Below, piece by piece: positions 16,439-24,815 of a stretch of DNA of 64,000 nucleotides. Positions within the stretch are counted from its first letter, which is position 1. Each line of letters begins with the position of its first letter. The translations under genes and the position numbers were made by a program. This DNA is from Methanobrevibacter sp. (GTDB lineage Archaea; Methanobacteriota; Methanobacteria; Methanobacteriales; Methanobacteriaceae), in assembly GCF_015062985.1 (NCBI RefSeq), contig NZ_SUTI01000008.1, positions 27,588-91,587 on the forward strand, written 5' to 3'. The notes under the pieces are model-generated. The model was not told the origin of the DNA. It saw nothing but the letters and a program-made list of their open reading frames with translations, and searched no databases.

Positions 16439-17887
16439 ATGTGTTCAATTGTTGGCCTGCAAGGTAATTTTAAAGGAAATGATATTGTCAAAATGCTTAA
16501 AACCTCAAAATACAGAGGTCCTGACTCATCAGGTCTTTTTTTAGATGAAATTTATACAGGCGTAAATCTGGATGAATTCATTGACGATAACGATTATGAC
16601 ATAGCCTTTGGCCATAATCTGCTTTCAATTTATGATTTGGAAGACAGACAATCAAAGCCGCAGCCGGTATCAAATGACAATCTTACTTTGGTTTTCAATG
16701 GGGAAATCTATAATTTCAAGACAATTACAAATCTTCTTTCTAAAGTGGGTGTTGAAAAGAAGATTACCTCAGATGCTGAAGCCCTGCTTTATCTGATTGA
16801 CTTTTACAACAAGGAAGATTTAGTCAAAGCTATTCAAATGGCAAACAAACTGATTGATGGGGATTATGCCTTTGCCATTTGGGATGGTGAAAATCTGGCT
16901 ATTGCAAGAGATTCGTTAGGGGTCAAGCCATTATTTTACGCGCAAAAGGCTGGATTGAAAGGATTTGCATCAACAAGAAATTCATTAAGGGAAGTCGGCT
17001 TTGATGAAATTGAAACCTTAAAACCGGAACACATCCTATTTAACTGGCAGGATATAGCTCCTGCGCAGCCAATTTATGAAAAAGTCTTTGAAGGTGATGT
17101 AGCCAAGATAGACAAGATGTTAAGGTTAAGCCTTATTAAAAGAGTTGAAGGATTAAGCGAGCTTGGTGTAATATTTTCAGGAGGTCTTGACAGTTCATAT
17201 CTTGCACTTCTTTTAAAGGAAATCTCTGAAAATATCCCTTTAAAAATCAAACTTTATGCAGTTGGGGCAAAGGATTCAAAAGATGTGGACGCCGCAATAT
17301 ATGCTTCAAAATTCCTGAATATGGACTTGGAAATCTGTGAAGTCACAGAGGAACTGGTGCGTGAAGCCTTGCCCGATGTTGTAAATGCAATAGGTGATGA
17401 CAATCTGATGAAAGTCGGTGTTGGCCTTACAACTTACTTTGCAACCAAAATGGTGGCAGATGATGGTCTTAAGGTAGCCATTTCAGGACAGGGAGCTGAT
17501 GAACTCTTCGGAGGATATAAAAGATATCTTAAAAGCTTCGTTGATGGAACCCTCAACTATGACTTGAGAATGGATATGTCAAACATGTATCATGTTAATC
17601 TCGAAAGGGATGATGCATGCTCCATGCTCAACGGTGTTGAGTTGAGACTGCCGTTTTTAGATAAGACTCTTGTCGAGCTGGTATTGAACATTCAGGACAA
17701 TAAAAAAATTGTTTCAATGCATGATGATATGAGAAAAAGCATTCTAAGGAAATTGGCCTTTGAGGAAGGCCTTGACTATGAAATTGCATACAGGCCTAAA
17801 AAGGCAGCCCAGTATGGGACAGGCATAGATAAAATCTTAAGGAAGAAGATTATAAAGGATACTGATATTTCCCAATATTTAAAATAA
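16439..17887 (+). CDS. asnB: Asparagine synthetase (glutamine-hydrolysing)
   Basis: A 482-residue AsnB: ATP + aspartate + glutamine give asparagine, AMP, pyrophosphate and glutamate. Met-Cys at the start leaves Cys2 as the glutaminase nucleophile. The PP-loop SGGLDSSY is at about residues 248-255, and SGQGADELFGGYKRY follows at about 351-365. It is shorter than the E. coli enzyme, as usual in archaea. There is no ribosome binding site, and the ATG lies within the usual distance of an AT-rich promoter, so the mRNA is probably leaderless. It precedes gatC-hom-apgM, all aspartate-family genes. Confidence 0.9.
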   Translation: MCSIVGLQGNFKGNDIVKMLKTSKYRGPDSSGLFLDEIYTGVNLDEFIDDNDYDIAFGHNLLSIYDLEDRQSKPQPVSNDNLTLVFNGEIYNFKTITNLLSKVGVEKKITSDAEALLYLIDFYNKEDLVKAIQMANKLIDGDYAFAIWDGENLAIARDSLGVKPLFYAQKAGLKGFASTRNSLREVGFDEIETLKPEHILFNWQDIAPAQPIYEKVFEGDVAKIDKMLRLSLIKRVEGLSELGVIFSGGLDSSYLALLLKEISENIPLKIKLYAVGAKDSKDVDAAIYASKFLNMDLEICEVTEELVREALPDVVNAIGDDNLMKVGVGLTTYFATKMVADDGLKVAISGQGADELFGGYKRYLKSFVDGTLNYDLRMDMSNMYHVNLERDDACSMLNGVELRLPFLDKTLVELVLNIQDNKKIVSMHDDMRKSILRKLAFEEGLDYEIAYRPKKAAQYGTGIDKILRKKIIKDTDISQYLK

Positions 17888-17987
17888 TTAATTCTATTTT
17901 TCACTTATTTTTTTATAAATATCTTTAACTTTATTAATATTAAAAAACATAATAAATATATTATTAATTAATAGGAGTTTTTATTTT

Positions 17988-18203
17988 ATGACAATCGAAA
18001 AAGATGCAGAGGATATTATTGAAAAATTCTCAAAAATTTTAGAAGATATTCCGGATTCTGATGAAACATGGTACATTACCGATAATTTAAATTTAACCCG
18101 TAATGATGAATCTCAAGAGAAAAACCCTGAAAAAATTTTAAGAAATGCCAATATTGATAAAGAGGGAAATCTCATTGTTAAAAGAGCAGATTGGACAAAT
18201 TAA
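17988..18203 (+). CDS. gatC: Asp/Glu-tRNA amidotransferase subunit C-like protein
   Basis: A 71-residue protein. The N-terminus is an amphipathic helix (EKDAEDIIEKFSKIL), followed by ETWYITDNLNLTR and the end IDKEGNLIVKRA, the pattern of archaeal GatC. GatC stabilises GatA in the enzyme that amidates Asp-tRNA(Asn) or Glu-tRNA(Gln). It is shorter than bacterial GatC. It lies between asnB and hom, and the next gene begins 12 bases after its stop. Confidence 0.7.
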   Translation: MTIEKDAEDIIEKFSKILEDIPDSDETWYITDNLNLTRNDESQEKNPEKILRNANIDKEGNLIVKRADWTN

Positions 18204-18214
18204 GAGGAATTCAT

Positions 18215-18700
18215 ATGAGAATAAATTTAGTTCTAGAGCTTTCAGATACTCCAGGACAATTAGTTAAAGTATTAGAACCGATAAGCACACTTGGTGCTAA
18301 TTTAGTAACCGTTATCCACAAGAGGGACTATAAACATGACGACGGCAAGGTCCCTGTTCAGCTCACTTTGGAGGGTGAACATGAAGACCTTAAAAGTGTA
18401 GTGAACAAGTTTGAAGAGTTAGGATTCTCCATTATTGAAATGGATGGTGTTGTCAGAAAGGAAAAAATAACCACTATCCTTTTTGGCCATATTGTCGATC
18501 GGGATTTAAGGGACACTATGGATAGAATTAACAAACTTGATGGTATTACAATCGTTGGATTTGATATTAAATTAAACGGAGAAGATAAATCCACAGCATT
18601 AATTAATATTGAAGCGGATGTTGGCAAAAAACAGACAGCATTTAATAAAATTGCAGAAATTGCCGAAGAAAAGGAATTATTAGTGATTAATGAAGTTTAA
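18215..18700 (+). CDS. ACT-domain amino-acid-binding protein
   Basis: A 161-residue protein with an ACT domain at residues 1-75 (MRINLVLELSDTPGQLVKVLEPI), a second alpha/beta half and no catalytic part. Such stand-alone ACT proteins bind amino acids. The gene lies directly before homoserine dehydrogenase, whose archaeal form lacks its own ACT domain, so it is probably the feedback-regulatory subunit for threonine (inference from context). GAGG at 18203-18206 fits ATG 18215; a TTG at 18191 would overlap gatC and is rejected. Confidence 0.8.
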   Translation: MRINLVLELSDTPGQLVKVLEPISTLGANLVTVIHKRDYKHDDGKVPVQLTLEGEHEDLKSVVNKFEELGFSIIEMDGVVRKEKITTILFGHIVDRDLRDTMDRINKLDGITIVGFDIKLNGEDKSTALINIEADVGKKQTAFNKIAEIAEEKELLVINEV

Positions 18701-18709
18701 GTGATTATT

Positions 18710-19729
18710 ATGGATGAATGTAAAGTCATTATCATGGGATTTGGTTCAGTAGGTCAAGGTGTGGCTAATGCACTTTCCATGAAAAAAGATTTAATTAAAG
18801 ATAAAACAGGCATTGCAGTAAAAGTTGTGGCTGCAGCCGACTCATCTTCATCTGCAATCTCACAAGATGGACTAGATGAAGAATTACTTGTAAAAACTAA
18901 GAATGAAGAAGGAAAATTATCAGCATATCCTGAGTTTGGAAGCGATAAATGTGGAGCGGATGTTTTGGATGCCGTTGAATATGATTGTCTTATAGAAGCA
19001 ACTCCTACAAATATTGTTGATGCGGAACCAGCATTCTCACTAACCCTTAAAGCATTCCAACAAGGAAAGGATGTCGTAACATCAAACAAAGGACACCTTG
19101 CTCTCAAATTTAAGGAAGTTGTCGGAGCAGCTGAGGAAGCAGGTGTTGAATTCAAATATGAAGCCAGTGTTGGTGGATCAATGCCGATTATTAATTTCAC
19201 AAAAGATACATTGGCATCCTGTGAAATCAAATCAATTAAAGGTATCCTAAACGGTACCACAAACTATATTCTATCAAGAATGACTTCAGAAGGTTCAGAA
19301 TATGAAGTTATTTTAAAGGAATCACAGGAATTGGGTATTGCAGAAACCGACCCAACTCAAGATGTTGAAGGTATTGATGCAGCATGCAAAACCGTAATCT
19401 TAGCGAACTCCCTTTTAGGAATCGATGCAACATACAGTGATGTTAAAGTGGAAGGTATTTCAAAAATTAACTCACAAGCTATTGAACTTGCCAAAAAAGA
19501 TGATTATCTAATCAAATTAATAGCTGAAGTATCTCCTGATAATCTCCAGGTATCTCCACGTTTAGTCAAAAGGGGCAGTTCCTATGATGTAAGCGGAACC
19601 TTGAACATGGCTACAATCAAAACAGATTTGGCTGATGAGATATCTGTTATTGGACTCGGAGCAGGTTCCCTTGAAACTGCTTCTGCGATGTTGACTGATT
19701 TAATTAGTATTTTAAAAAATAAAAACTAA
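18710..19729 (+). CDS. hom: Homoserine dehydrogenase
   Basis: A 339-residue enzyme reducing aspartate semialdehyde to homoserine with NAD(P)H, the branch point to threonine and methionine. The Rossmann motif GFGSVGQGV is at about residues 9-17. The conserved catalytic region includes GGSMPIINFT and GILNGTTNYIL at about 159-182. It lacks the C-terminal ACT domain of bacterial enzymes, supplied here by the gene 9 bases upstream. An alternative GTG at 18701 is possible. metX, which uses the product, is at 8007. Confidence 0.93.
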   Translation: MDECKVIIMGFGSVGQGVANALSMKKDLIKDKTGIAVKVVAAADSSSSAISQDGLDEELLVKTKNEEGKLSAYPEFGSDKCGADVLDAVEYDCLIEATPTNIVDAEPAFSLTLKAFQQGKDVVTSNKGHLALKFKEVVGAAEEAGVEFKYEASVGGSMPIINFTKDTLASCEIKSIKGILNGTTNYILSRMTSEGSEYEVILKESQELGIAETDPTQDVEGIDAACKTVILANSLLGIDATYSDVKVEGISKINSQAIELAKKDDYLIKLIAEVSPDNLQVSPRLVKRGSSYDVSGTLNMATIKTDLADEISVIGLGAGSLETASAMLTDLISILKNKN

Positions 19730-19770
19730 TTAAATATTTTATTTTTTTTATAATTTTTTTATATGATAGC

Positions 19771-20982
19771 ATGAAATACGTAATATTTATCCCAGATGGA
19801 TCAAGTGATTATCCTGTAGAAGAATTAGACGGTAAAACTCCTTTGATGGTAGCAAACACTCCAAACATTGATAAATTGGCTCGTGGAGGTTTTGGAGGAT
19901 TTACAAACAACGTTCCCGAACAATACACTCCAGGTTCTGATGTGGCCAATATGAGCATTTTCGGATATAATCCTGCTGATTTCTATACTGGTCGCGGACC
20001 TCTTGAAGCAGGCAGTGAAGGCATTCCAACAACACCCTGTGATGTAATATTCAGATGCAATACAATATTCAGTGAAAATGATGAAATGGATGACTTTAAT
20101 GCAGGTCACATCACTACTGAAGAAGCTGATGAGCTTATGAAAGGATTAAACGAATATTTCACTGAGAAATATCCTGACTTCAAGGGCAAATTCTACACAG
20201 GAGTAAGCTACAGGCATCTTTTCATATATTCCTGCGACAGCATTGAAGATGCGAAGATATTGTCCAGCATTAAGACAATGCCTCCTCATGACATATCCGG
20301 TGAGAAATTGGTGGACAATCTATTTGGAGAGTGCGAATTGGCTCAGGAAATCCAATCAATAATGTTCGAATCAAGGGAATTCCTTAAAAATCATCAAGTT
20401 AACCAAAAAAGAGAAATTCCTGCTAATATGGTATGGTTATGGGGACAGGGAGTAACTCCAAGTTTGCCTAACTTTGAGCAGACCTACGGCATAACCGCTT
20501 CAGTAATCACAGGTGTTGATTTGCTTAAGGGAATCGGAAACTTTGCCGGAATGAATATTGTCAATGTTCCTGGAGCTACAGGATACTTTGACACAGATTA
20601 TAAGCAGAAAGGAGAATATGGAATTGAAGCTTTAAAGGAAACTGACTTATTGTTAATCCATATTGAAGCTCCTGACGAAGCGGGACATGCTCAAAATACA
20701 GCTGAAAAAGTTAAAGCTATTGAAAGAATTGATGAATTTATCGTCGGACCTATTGTTGACAGTTTGGAAGGTGAAGACTTTAGAGTAGCGATATTGCCTG
20801 ACCATCCAACTCCAATCAGCGTCGGAACCCACACCCGTGATGATGTGCCTTTGGTAATCTATGATTCAGCACGTGAAGGTGATGAATGCGAATCATTTGA
20901 TGAAGAGGGAGTTAAGAAGGGGTCACTGGAATTCAAAAAAGGACACTTTTTAGTTCAAAGATTAATAGAGGGGGATTATTAA
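19771..20982 (+). CDS. apgM: Cofactor-independent phosphoglycerate mutase family (ApgM), possible homoserine kinase
   Basis: A 403-residue alkaline-phosphatase-superfamily enzyme of the archaeal ApgM type. Metal-site motifs are IPDGSSD at residues 6-12, TPGSDVANMSI at about 52-62 (the phosphorylated Ser), and LPDHPTPISVGTHT near 352. By family it interconverts 3- and 2-phosphoglycerate in glycolysis/gluconeogenesis. Relatives in some genomes replace homoserine kinase, and this gene directly follows hom. No classical GHMP-type thrB lies here, so a role in threonine synthesis is possible. Its start is 42 bases after hom, and the next gene starts right after its stop. Confidence 0.88.
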   Translation: MKYVIFIPDGSSDYPVEELDGKTPLMVANTPNIDKLARGGFGGFTNNVPEQYTPGSDVANMSIFGYNPADFYTGRGPLEAGSEGIPTTPCDVIFRCNTIFSENDEMDDFNAGHITTEEADELMKGLNEYFTEKYPDFKGKFYTGVSYRHLFIYSCDSIEDAKILSSIKTMPPHDISGEKLVDNLFGECELAQEIQSIMFESREFLKNHQVNQKREIPANMVWLWGQGVTPSLPNFEQTYGITASVITGVDLLKGIGNFAGMNIVNVPGATGYFDTDYKQKGEYGIEALKETDLLLIHIEAPDEAGHAQNTAEKVKAIERIDEFIVGPIVDSLEGEDFRVAILPDHPTPISVGTHTRDDVPLVIYDSAREGDECESFDEEGVKKGSLEFKKGHFLVQRLIEGDY

Positions 20983-21618
20983 ATGAAAGTATTATTGGTA
21001 AACGGAAGCCCAAATAAGAACGGCTGCACATACACTGCGCTCACTGAAGTTGAAAAAACATTAAATGAATCCGGAATCGAAACAGAAATATTCTGGATTA
21101 AGACAAAACCGATTACAGGCTGCATTGCATGCATGAAATGTGGTGAAAAAGGAAAATGTACCTTTGACAATGATGTTGTAAACGAGTTTGTTGAAAAGGC
21201 ATATGATGCAGATGCATTCGTATTCGGCTCACCTGTTTACTATGCAGGCGCAAACGGATCCATGGTTTCATTTTTGGACCGTGCATTTTACTCAAACTCC
21301 CATGGAAAAGGTGGGGAAGCCTTTGCACATAAGCCTGGTGCAGTGGTATGTTCTGCAAGGCGTGCCGGAACAACCTCAACCTACGACCAATTAATAAAAT
21401 ATTTGGGAATTAGCCAAATGCCAATTGTTTCATCATATTATTGGAATATGGTTCATGGAAACACTCCTAAAGAGGTCATGCAGGATGAAGAGGGACTTTC
21501 TACAATGAGGCAATTAGGCCGCAATATGGCTTATTTATTAAAATGCATTGAAGCGGGTAAAAAAGAAGGCATTACTTTAGAAATAGAGCCTAAAGCCCGT
21601 ACAAATTTCATAAGGTAA
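20983..21618 (+). CDS. Flavodoxin-fold NAD(P)H-dependent FMN reductase family protein
   Basis: A 211-residue flavin protein. The FMN phosphate loop NGSPNKNGCTYTAL is at about residues 7-20, a Cys motif (GCIACMKCGEKGKC) is at about 46-59, and FGSPVYYAGANGSM follows at about 82-95. The Cys pattern is that of iron-sulfur flavoproteins, though the spacing here may be too sparse for a full cluster. Members transfer electrons to ferredoxin or oxygen species, or reduce quinones and nitro compounds. It starts immediately after apgM. Confidence 0.8.
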   Translation: MKVLLVNGSPNKNGCTYTALTEVEKTLNESGIETEIFWIKTKPITGCIACMKCGEKGKCTFDNDVVNEFVEKAYDADAFVFGSPVYYAGANGSMVSFLDRAFYSNSHGKGGEAFAHKPGAVVCSARRAGTTSTYDQLIKYLGISQMPIVSSYYWNMVHGNTPKEVMQDEEGLSTMRQLGRNMAYLLKCIEAGKKEGITLEIEPKARTNFIR

Positions 21619-21690
21619 TTTATTTACCTTTCAATTCTTTTTTTTTGAAATATTGAATCAAGTTTATAATGTTAAATGTCTTGTTTTTGC

Positions 21691-21728
21691 TGAACTTGTA
21701 GCTCAACTGTTAACTTACAAAAAGTTCA
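21691..21728. repeat. Inverted repeat upstream of the MATE gene
   Basis: TGAACTT at 21691-21697 and AAGTTCA at 21722-21728 form a perfect 7-base inverted repeat with a 24-base spacer that itself contains GTTAAC. It lies about 50 bases upstream of the MATE start, near the expected promoter, and may be a regulator site. It could be chance in AT-rich DNA. Confidence 0.35.
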
Positions 21729-21777
21729 TATGTAGTTATTTAGATACTATAATCTAGAATTATTTTTTTCTGATATT

Positions 21778-23142
21778 ATGAATGTAACTAATTTATTTAA
21801 AACTCCTGAAGGTTATATTTATTCAAATAGGGCATTGTTAGCATTGTTTATTCCGCTTTTAATAGAATATGGTTTGGAATTCTTTGTAGGATTGGCCGAT
21901 TCCATCATGGTGGCATCATTGGGTGAAGCCGCTATTTCAGGGGTTTCATTAGTTGACTTTTTGGTTCAGCTACTTATCTTTTCCTTTTCAGCACTTGCAA
22001 CTGGAGGTGCGGTTGTGGCTGGCCAGTATCTTGGTGATCACCAGATTGAAAAGGCGCAAAACTCAGCAACACAGCTGGTTTGGTTTTCAACAATTTTATC
22101 TACAGTTTTAATGATTGCAGTAGTTATTTTGAGGCATTTTTTAATCGGAATTTTATTCGGCCAGATTGAAGCTGACGTTTGGGCAAATGCCGACATGTAT
22201 TTATATATCGTAGCATTGTCAATTCCATTTTTAGCAATATACAATGCAGGTGCGGCAATTTTCAGAACAACAAATAATGCATCTTTGCCGATGAGAGTAC
22301 TGCTCATTTGTGATGTTTTGAATATCATAGGAAATGCAATTTGCATCTATTATTTGGGCTGGGACGTTCGTGGCGTAGCTATTCCAACAGTCATTTCAAG
22401 AGCGCTGGCTGCAATTTTGATACTGCACTTTGTTGTTGATGATGACTACAGGCTGCATATTAAAAGAACATTTAAACATAAGTTTGACTTCAATATACTT
22501 GGAAAAGTATTGAAGGTAGGCATTCCATATGGTGTTGAAAACGGTCTTTTCCAATTGGGAAGGGTTCTGGTTTTAAGTCTGGTTTCCACATTTGGTACAA
22601 TGGCGATAGCTGCAAATTCAGTCGGTTATGCAATAGGAATATTTTCAGTTCTGCCGGGTTTTGCAATTAATTTGGGATTGACTGCCGTCATTTCAAGATG
22701 TGTCGGAGCCAACGACTATGAACAGGCAAGATACTACAATAAGAAATGCTTGGTCATTGTTGTCATTTCACATATTGCCATAAATCTTCTGATTTTTGCA
22801 GGCCTTCCTTTGATTTTAGGAATTTACAATCTCTCAGCCCAAACAGCGGTGATGACAACAGAAATGGTTATATGGCATGGTATATTTGCAATAATAATAT
22901 GGCCTCTTTCATTTACACTTCCGGCCACATTCAGAGGTGCGGGAGATTCAAAATCAGTCATGTACATAAGTTTGGCAGTAATGTTTATCTGCAGAATAGG
23001 ACTATCATATGTTATAGCAGACTGGATGGGTATTGGTGTGTTCGGAACATGGATAGCGATGTTTATCGACTGGTATGTAAGGGCTGGAATTTACGTTTAC
23101 AGATATTTTTCAAATAAATGGACAGAATATAGGGTGGTTTAA
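21778..23142 (+). CDS. MATE family efflux transporter
   Basis: A 454-residue, 12-helix MATE exporter (NorM/DinF type). The family frame IPLLIEYGLEFFVGLADSIMVA is at about residues 20-41, and LQLGRVLV-type repeats mark the second half. It exports cationic drugs or metabolites using an ion gradient. This copy is intact, unlike the one at 10491-11889. Its stop overlaps the start of the GNAT gene (TAATG), so the genes are coupled. Confidence 0.9.
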   Translation: MNVTNLFKTPEGYIYSNRALLALFIPLLIEYGLEFFVGLADSIMVASLGEAAISGVSLVDFLVQLLIFSFSALATGGAVVAGQYLGDHQIEKAQNSATQLVWFSTILSTVLMIAVVILRHFLIGILFGQIEADVWANADMYLYIVALSIPFLAIYNAGAAIFRTTNNASLPMRVLLICDVLNIIGNAICIYYLGWDVRGVAIPTVISRALAAILILHFVVDDDYRLHIKRTFKHKFDFNILGKVLKVGIPYGVENGLFQLGRVLVLSLVSTFGTMAIAANSVGYAIGIFSVLPGFAINLGLTAVISRCVGANDYEQARYYNKKCLVIVVISHIAINLLIFAGLPLILGIYNLSAQTAVMTTEMVIWHGIFAIIIWPLSFTLPATFRGAGDSKSVMYISLAVMFICRIGLSYVIADWMGIGVFGTWIAMFIDWYVRAGIYVYRYFSNKWTEYRVV

Positions 23143-23549
23143 TGAATGAGATAGTATATAAGAATACACATAATTTCAGTAAAAAAGAACTTCAGGATTT
23201 GTTTTTATCCGTTGAATGGTCTTCAGGCCATTTTCCGGAAAAACTGGTAATTTCAATGAGGAATTTTGAAACTGTTTTTTCCGCATGGGACGGAGATGAG
23301 CTTGTAGGCATGGTCTGTGCAATGGATGATGGAATAATGAATGCATATGTCCATTATCTTTTGGTAAGGCCCGAATACCAATTGAAAGGTATCGGAAAAG
23401 CTTTGCTTCAAAAAATTAAAGACCATTATAAAGATTACATGCGTATTGTAGTTGTTGCATATGATGCGGAAATGAAATTTTATGAATATTGCGGTTTTGA
23501 AAAGGCTGATGATGCCAGTCCGATGTTCATTACAAAATTGTGGACTTGA
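23142..23549 (+). CDS. GNAT family N-acetyltransferase
   Basis: A 135-residue acetyltransferase. The acetyl-CoA loop RPEYQLKGIGKALLQKIKDH is at about residues 76-95 and holds the Q/R-x2-G-x-G/A motif. The last strand ends in FYEYCGFEKAD. The N-terminal part SVEWSSGHFPEKL fits the GNAT group that acetylates small molecules. The substrate is unknown. It is translationally coupled to the MATE exporter, so both may detoxify the same compound. Confidence 0.88.
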   Translation: MNEIVYKNTHNFSKKELQDLFLSVEWSSGHFPEKLVISMRNFETVFSAWDGDELVGMVCAMDDGIMNAYVHYLLVRPEYQLKGIGKALLQKIKDHYKDYMRIVVVAYDAEMKFYEYCGFEKADDASPMFITKLWT

Positions 23550-23558
23550 GGTTTTAGC

Positions 23559-24338
23559 ATGGTTTTATTTAGGGGAGACATTAAGTGCAAGAGTTTGCAG
23601 AGAAGAACATCAATCAGCGTAATTCTTCCATCAGACAATATTCATTTCCTGCAGGATGCGGAAGAGATTGTTCCGAAGCCTTACAGGACATTATATCTGC
23701 TTCACGGATTATACGGCAGCGATGACATATTCCTTGCAAACACTTCCATTCAGAAATTTGCTGAAGATAATGGGATAGCTGTTGTAATTCCATGCGGTGA
23801 CAACAGTTTCTATCTTGACAACGAAAAGGCTCACGCCTACTATGGTGAATATGTCGGCCAGGAACTTCTGGACATTACAAGAAACATTTTTCCTTTGTCT
23901 GATAGGAGGGAAGATACATTTATTGCAGGTTTTTCAATGGGAGGATATGGTGCCATTAGAAACGGTTTGAAATACTCTCAAAACTTCTCCAAAATTGGAA
24001 TGATTTCAGCGGCTTTGATTACTGATGATGTTGCCAGTTATGTCAGCGATGATAATGTTTTAAGATCAAGGGATTTCTACGAATCAATCTTCGGTGATTT
24101 GGAAAAGGTTGAAGATTCAGACAAGAATCCAAAATATCTGATTGAAAATTGTGAGGACATTCCGGATATTTTCATGGCCTGCGGTGTCGATGACTTCCTT
24201 TTTGAGAAGAATGTTGATTTTTATGACTTTTTAATGTCTAAAGGCATTGATGTTGAATTTATAGAAGCTCCTGGAGAGCATACATGGGAATTTTGTGACA
24301 AATACATCAAGGAATTCATTAAAACATTAAGTTTATAA
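23559..24338 (+). CDS. Alpha/beta-hydrolase esterase (S-formylglutathione hydrolase/feruloyl esterase-like)
   Basis: A 259-residue esterase. LYLLHGLYGSDDIF is at about residues 46-59, and the nucleophile elbow GFSMGGYGA is at about 127-135 (Ser129). The Asp is in ACGVDDFLF and the His in PGEHTWEF near the C-terminus. By family it cleaves ester bonds of carbohydrate esters or thioesters; relatives include esterase D and phenolic acid esterases in rumen microbes. It lies 9 bases after the GNAT gene. The natural substrate is unknown. Confidence 0.85.
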   Translation: MVLFRGDIKCKSLQRRTSISVILPSDNIHFLQDAEEIVPKPYRTLYLLHGLYGSDDIFLANTSIQKFAEDNGIAVVIPCGDNSFYLDNEKAHAYYGEYVGQELLDITRNIFPLSDRREDTFIAGFSMGGYGAIRNGLKYSQNFSKIGMISAALITDDVASYVSDDNVLRSRDFYESIFGDLEKVEDSDKNPKYLIENCEDIPDIFMACGVDDFLFEKNVDFYDFLMSKGIDVEFIEAPGEHTWEFCDKYIKEFIKTLSL

Positions 24339-24386
24339 CAATTTAAACACAATATCATATTAATAGTATATAGGAAGGTGTGTATT

Positions 24387-24743
24387 ATGAGATGTCCTAA
24401 TTGCGGTAGCGAATTGGATGAGGACAACTATTGCAGTGAATGTGGGGAATTTTTCAATGAGGATGAGAATTCCTATGATTATGAAGAGCCTGATTATGAT
24501 TCAATGGTGAATAATGGGGAGAATATTTGCCTCAATTGCACTTTTTGGAGCGTAAGTCCCTATGGGGCAGCTCATGGAATGGTCTGCAGAAAAGGCCAGC
24601 TTTCAGACGGCCCTGGCGATTCCTGTGAACTGTTCATTAGAGAAAGTCAGTTTGCAAACTATGGAAATGGCGGTGAGTTTCAATTTGATGAAACTGGCAA
24701 TGCCATCTCAAATAAATTATATCATTGGAAAAACGGAAAATAA
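24387..24743 (+). CDS. Zinc-ribbon protein, unknown
   Basis: A 118-residue soluble acidic protein with an N-terminal zinc ribbon (C3-x2-C6 and C15-x2-C18), then an acidic linker and a second conserved Cys set (CLNCTFWS, MVCRKGQL and CELFI). GGAAGGTG at 24373-24380 favours ATG 24387 over the GTG at 24378. The two-part Cys arrangement suggests two metal sites. No assigned function. Confidence 0.75.
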   Translation: MRCPNCGSELDEDNYCSECGEFFNEDENSYDYEEPDYDSMVNNGENICLNCTFWSVSPYGAAHGMVCRKGQLSDGPGDSCELFIRESQFANYGNGGEFQFDETGNAISNKLYHWKNGK

Positions 24744-24815
24744 ATTCCCTATTTATATAGTGATTTAAATTTTTATATATCATGAAAAACTAAAATTATA
24801 GTATAAGTTTTATTC

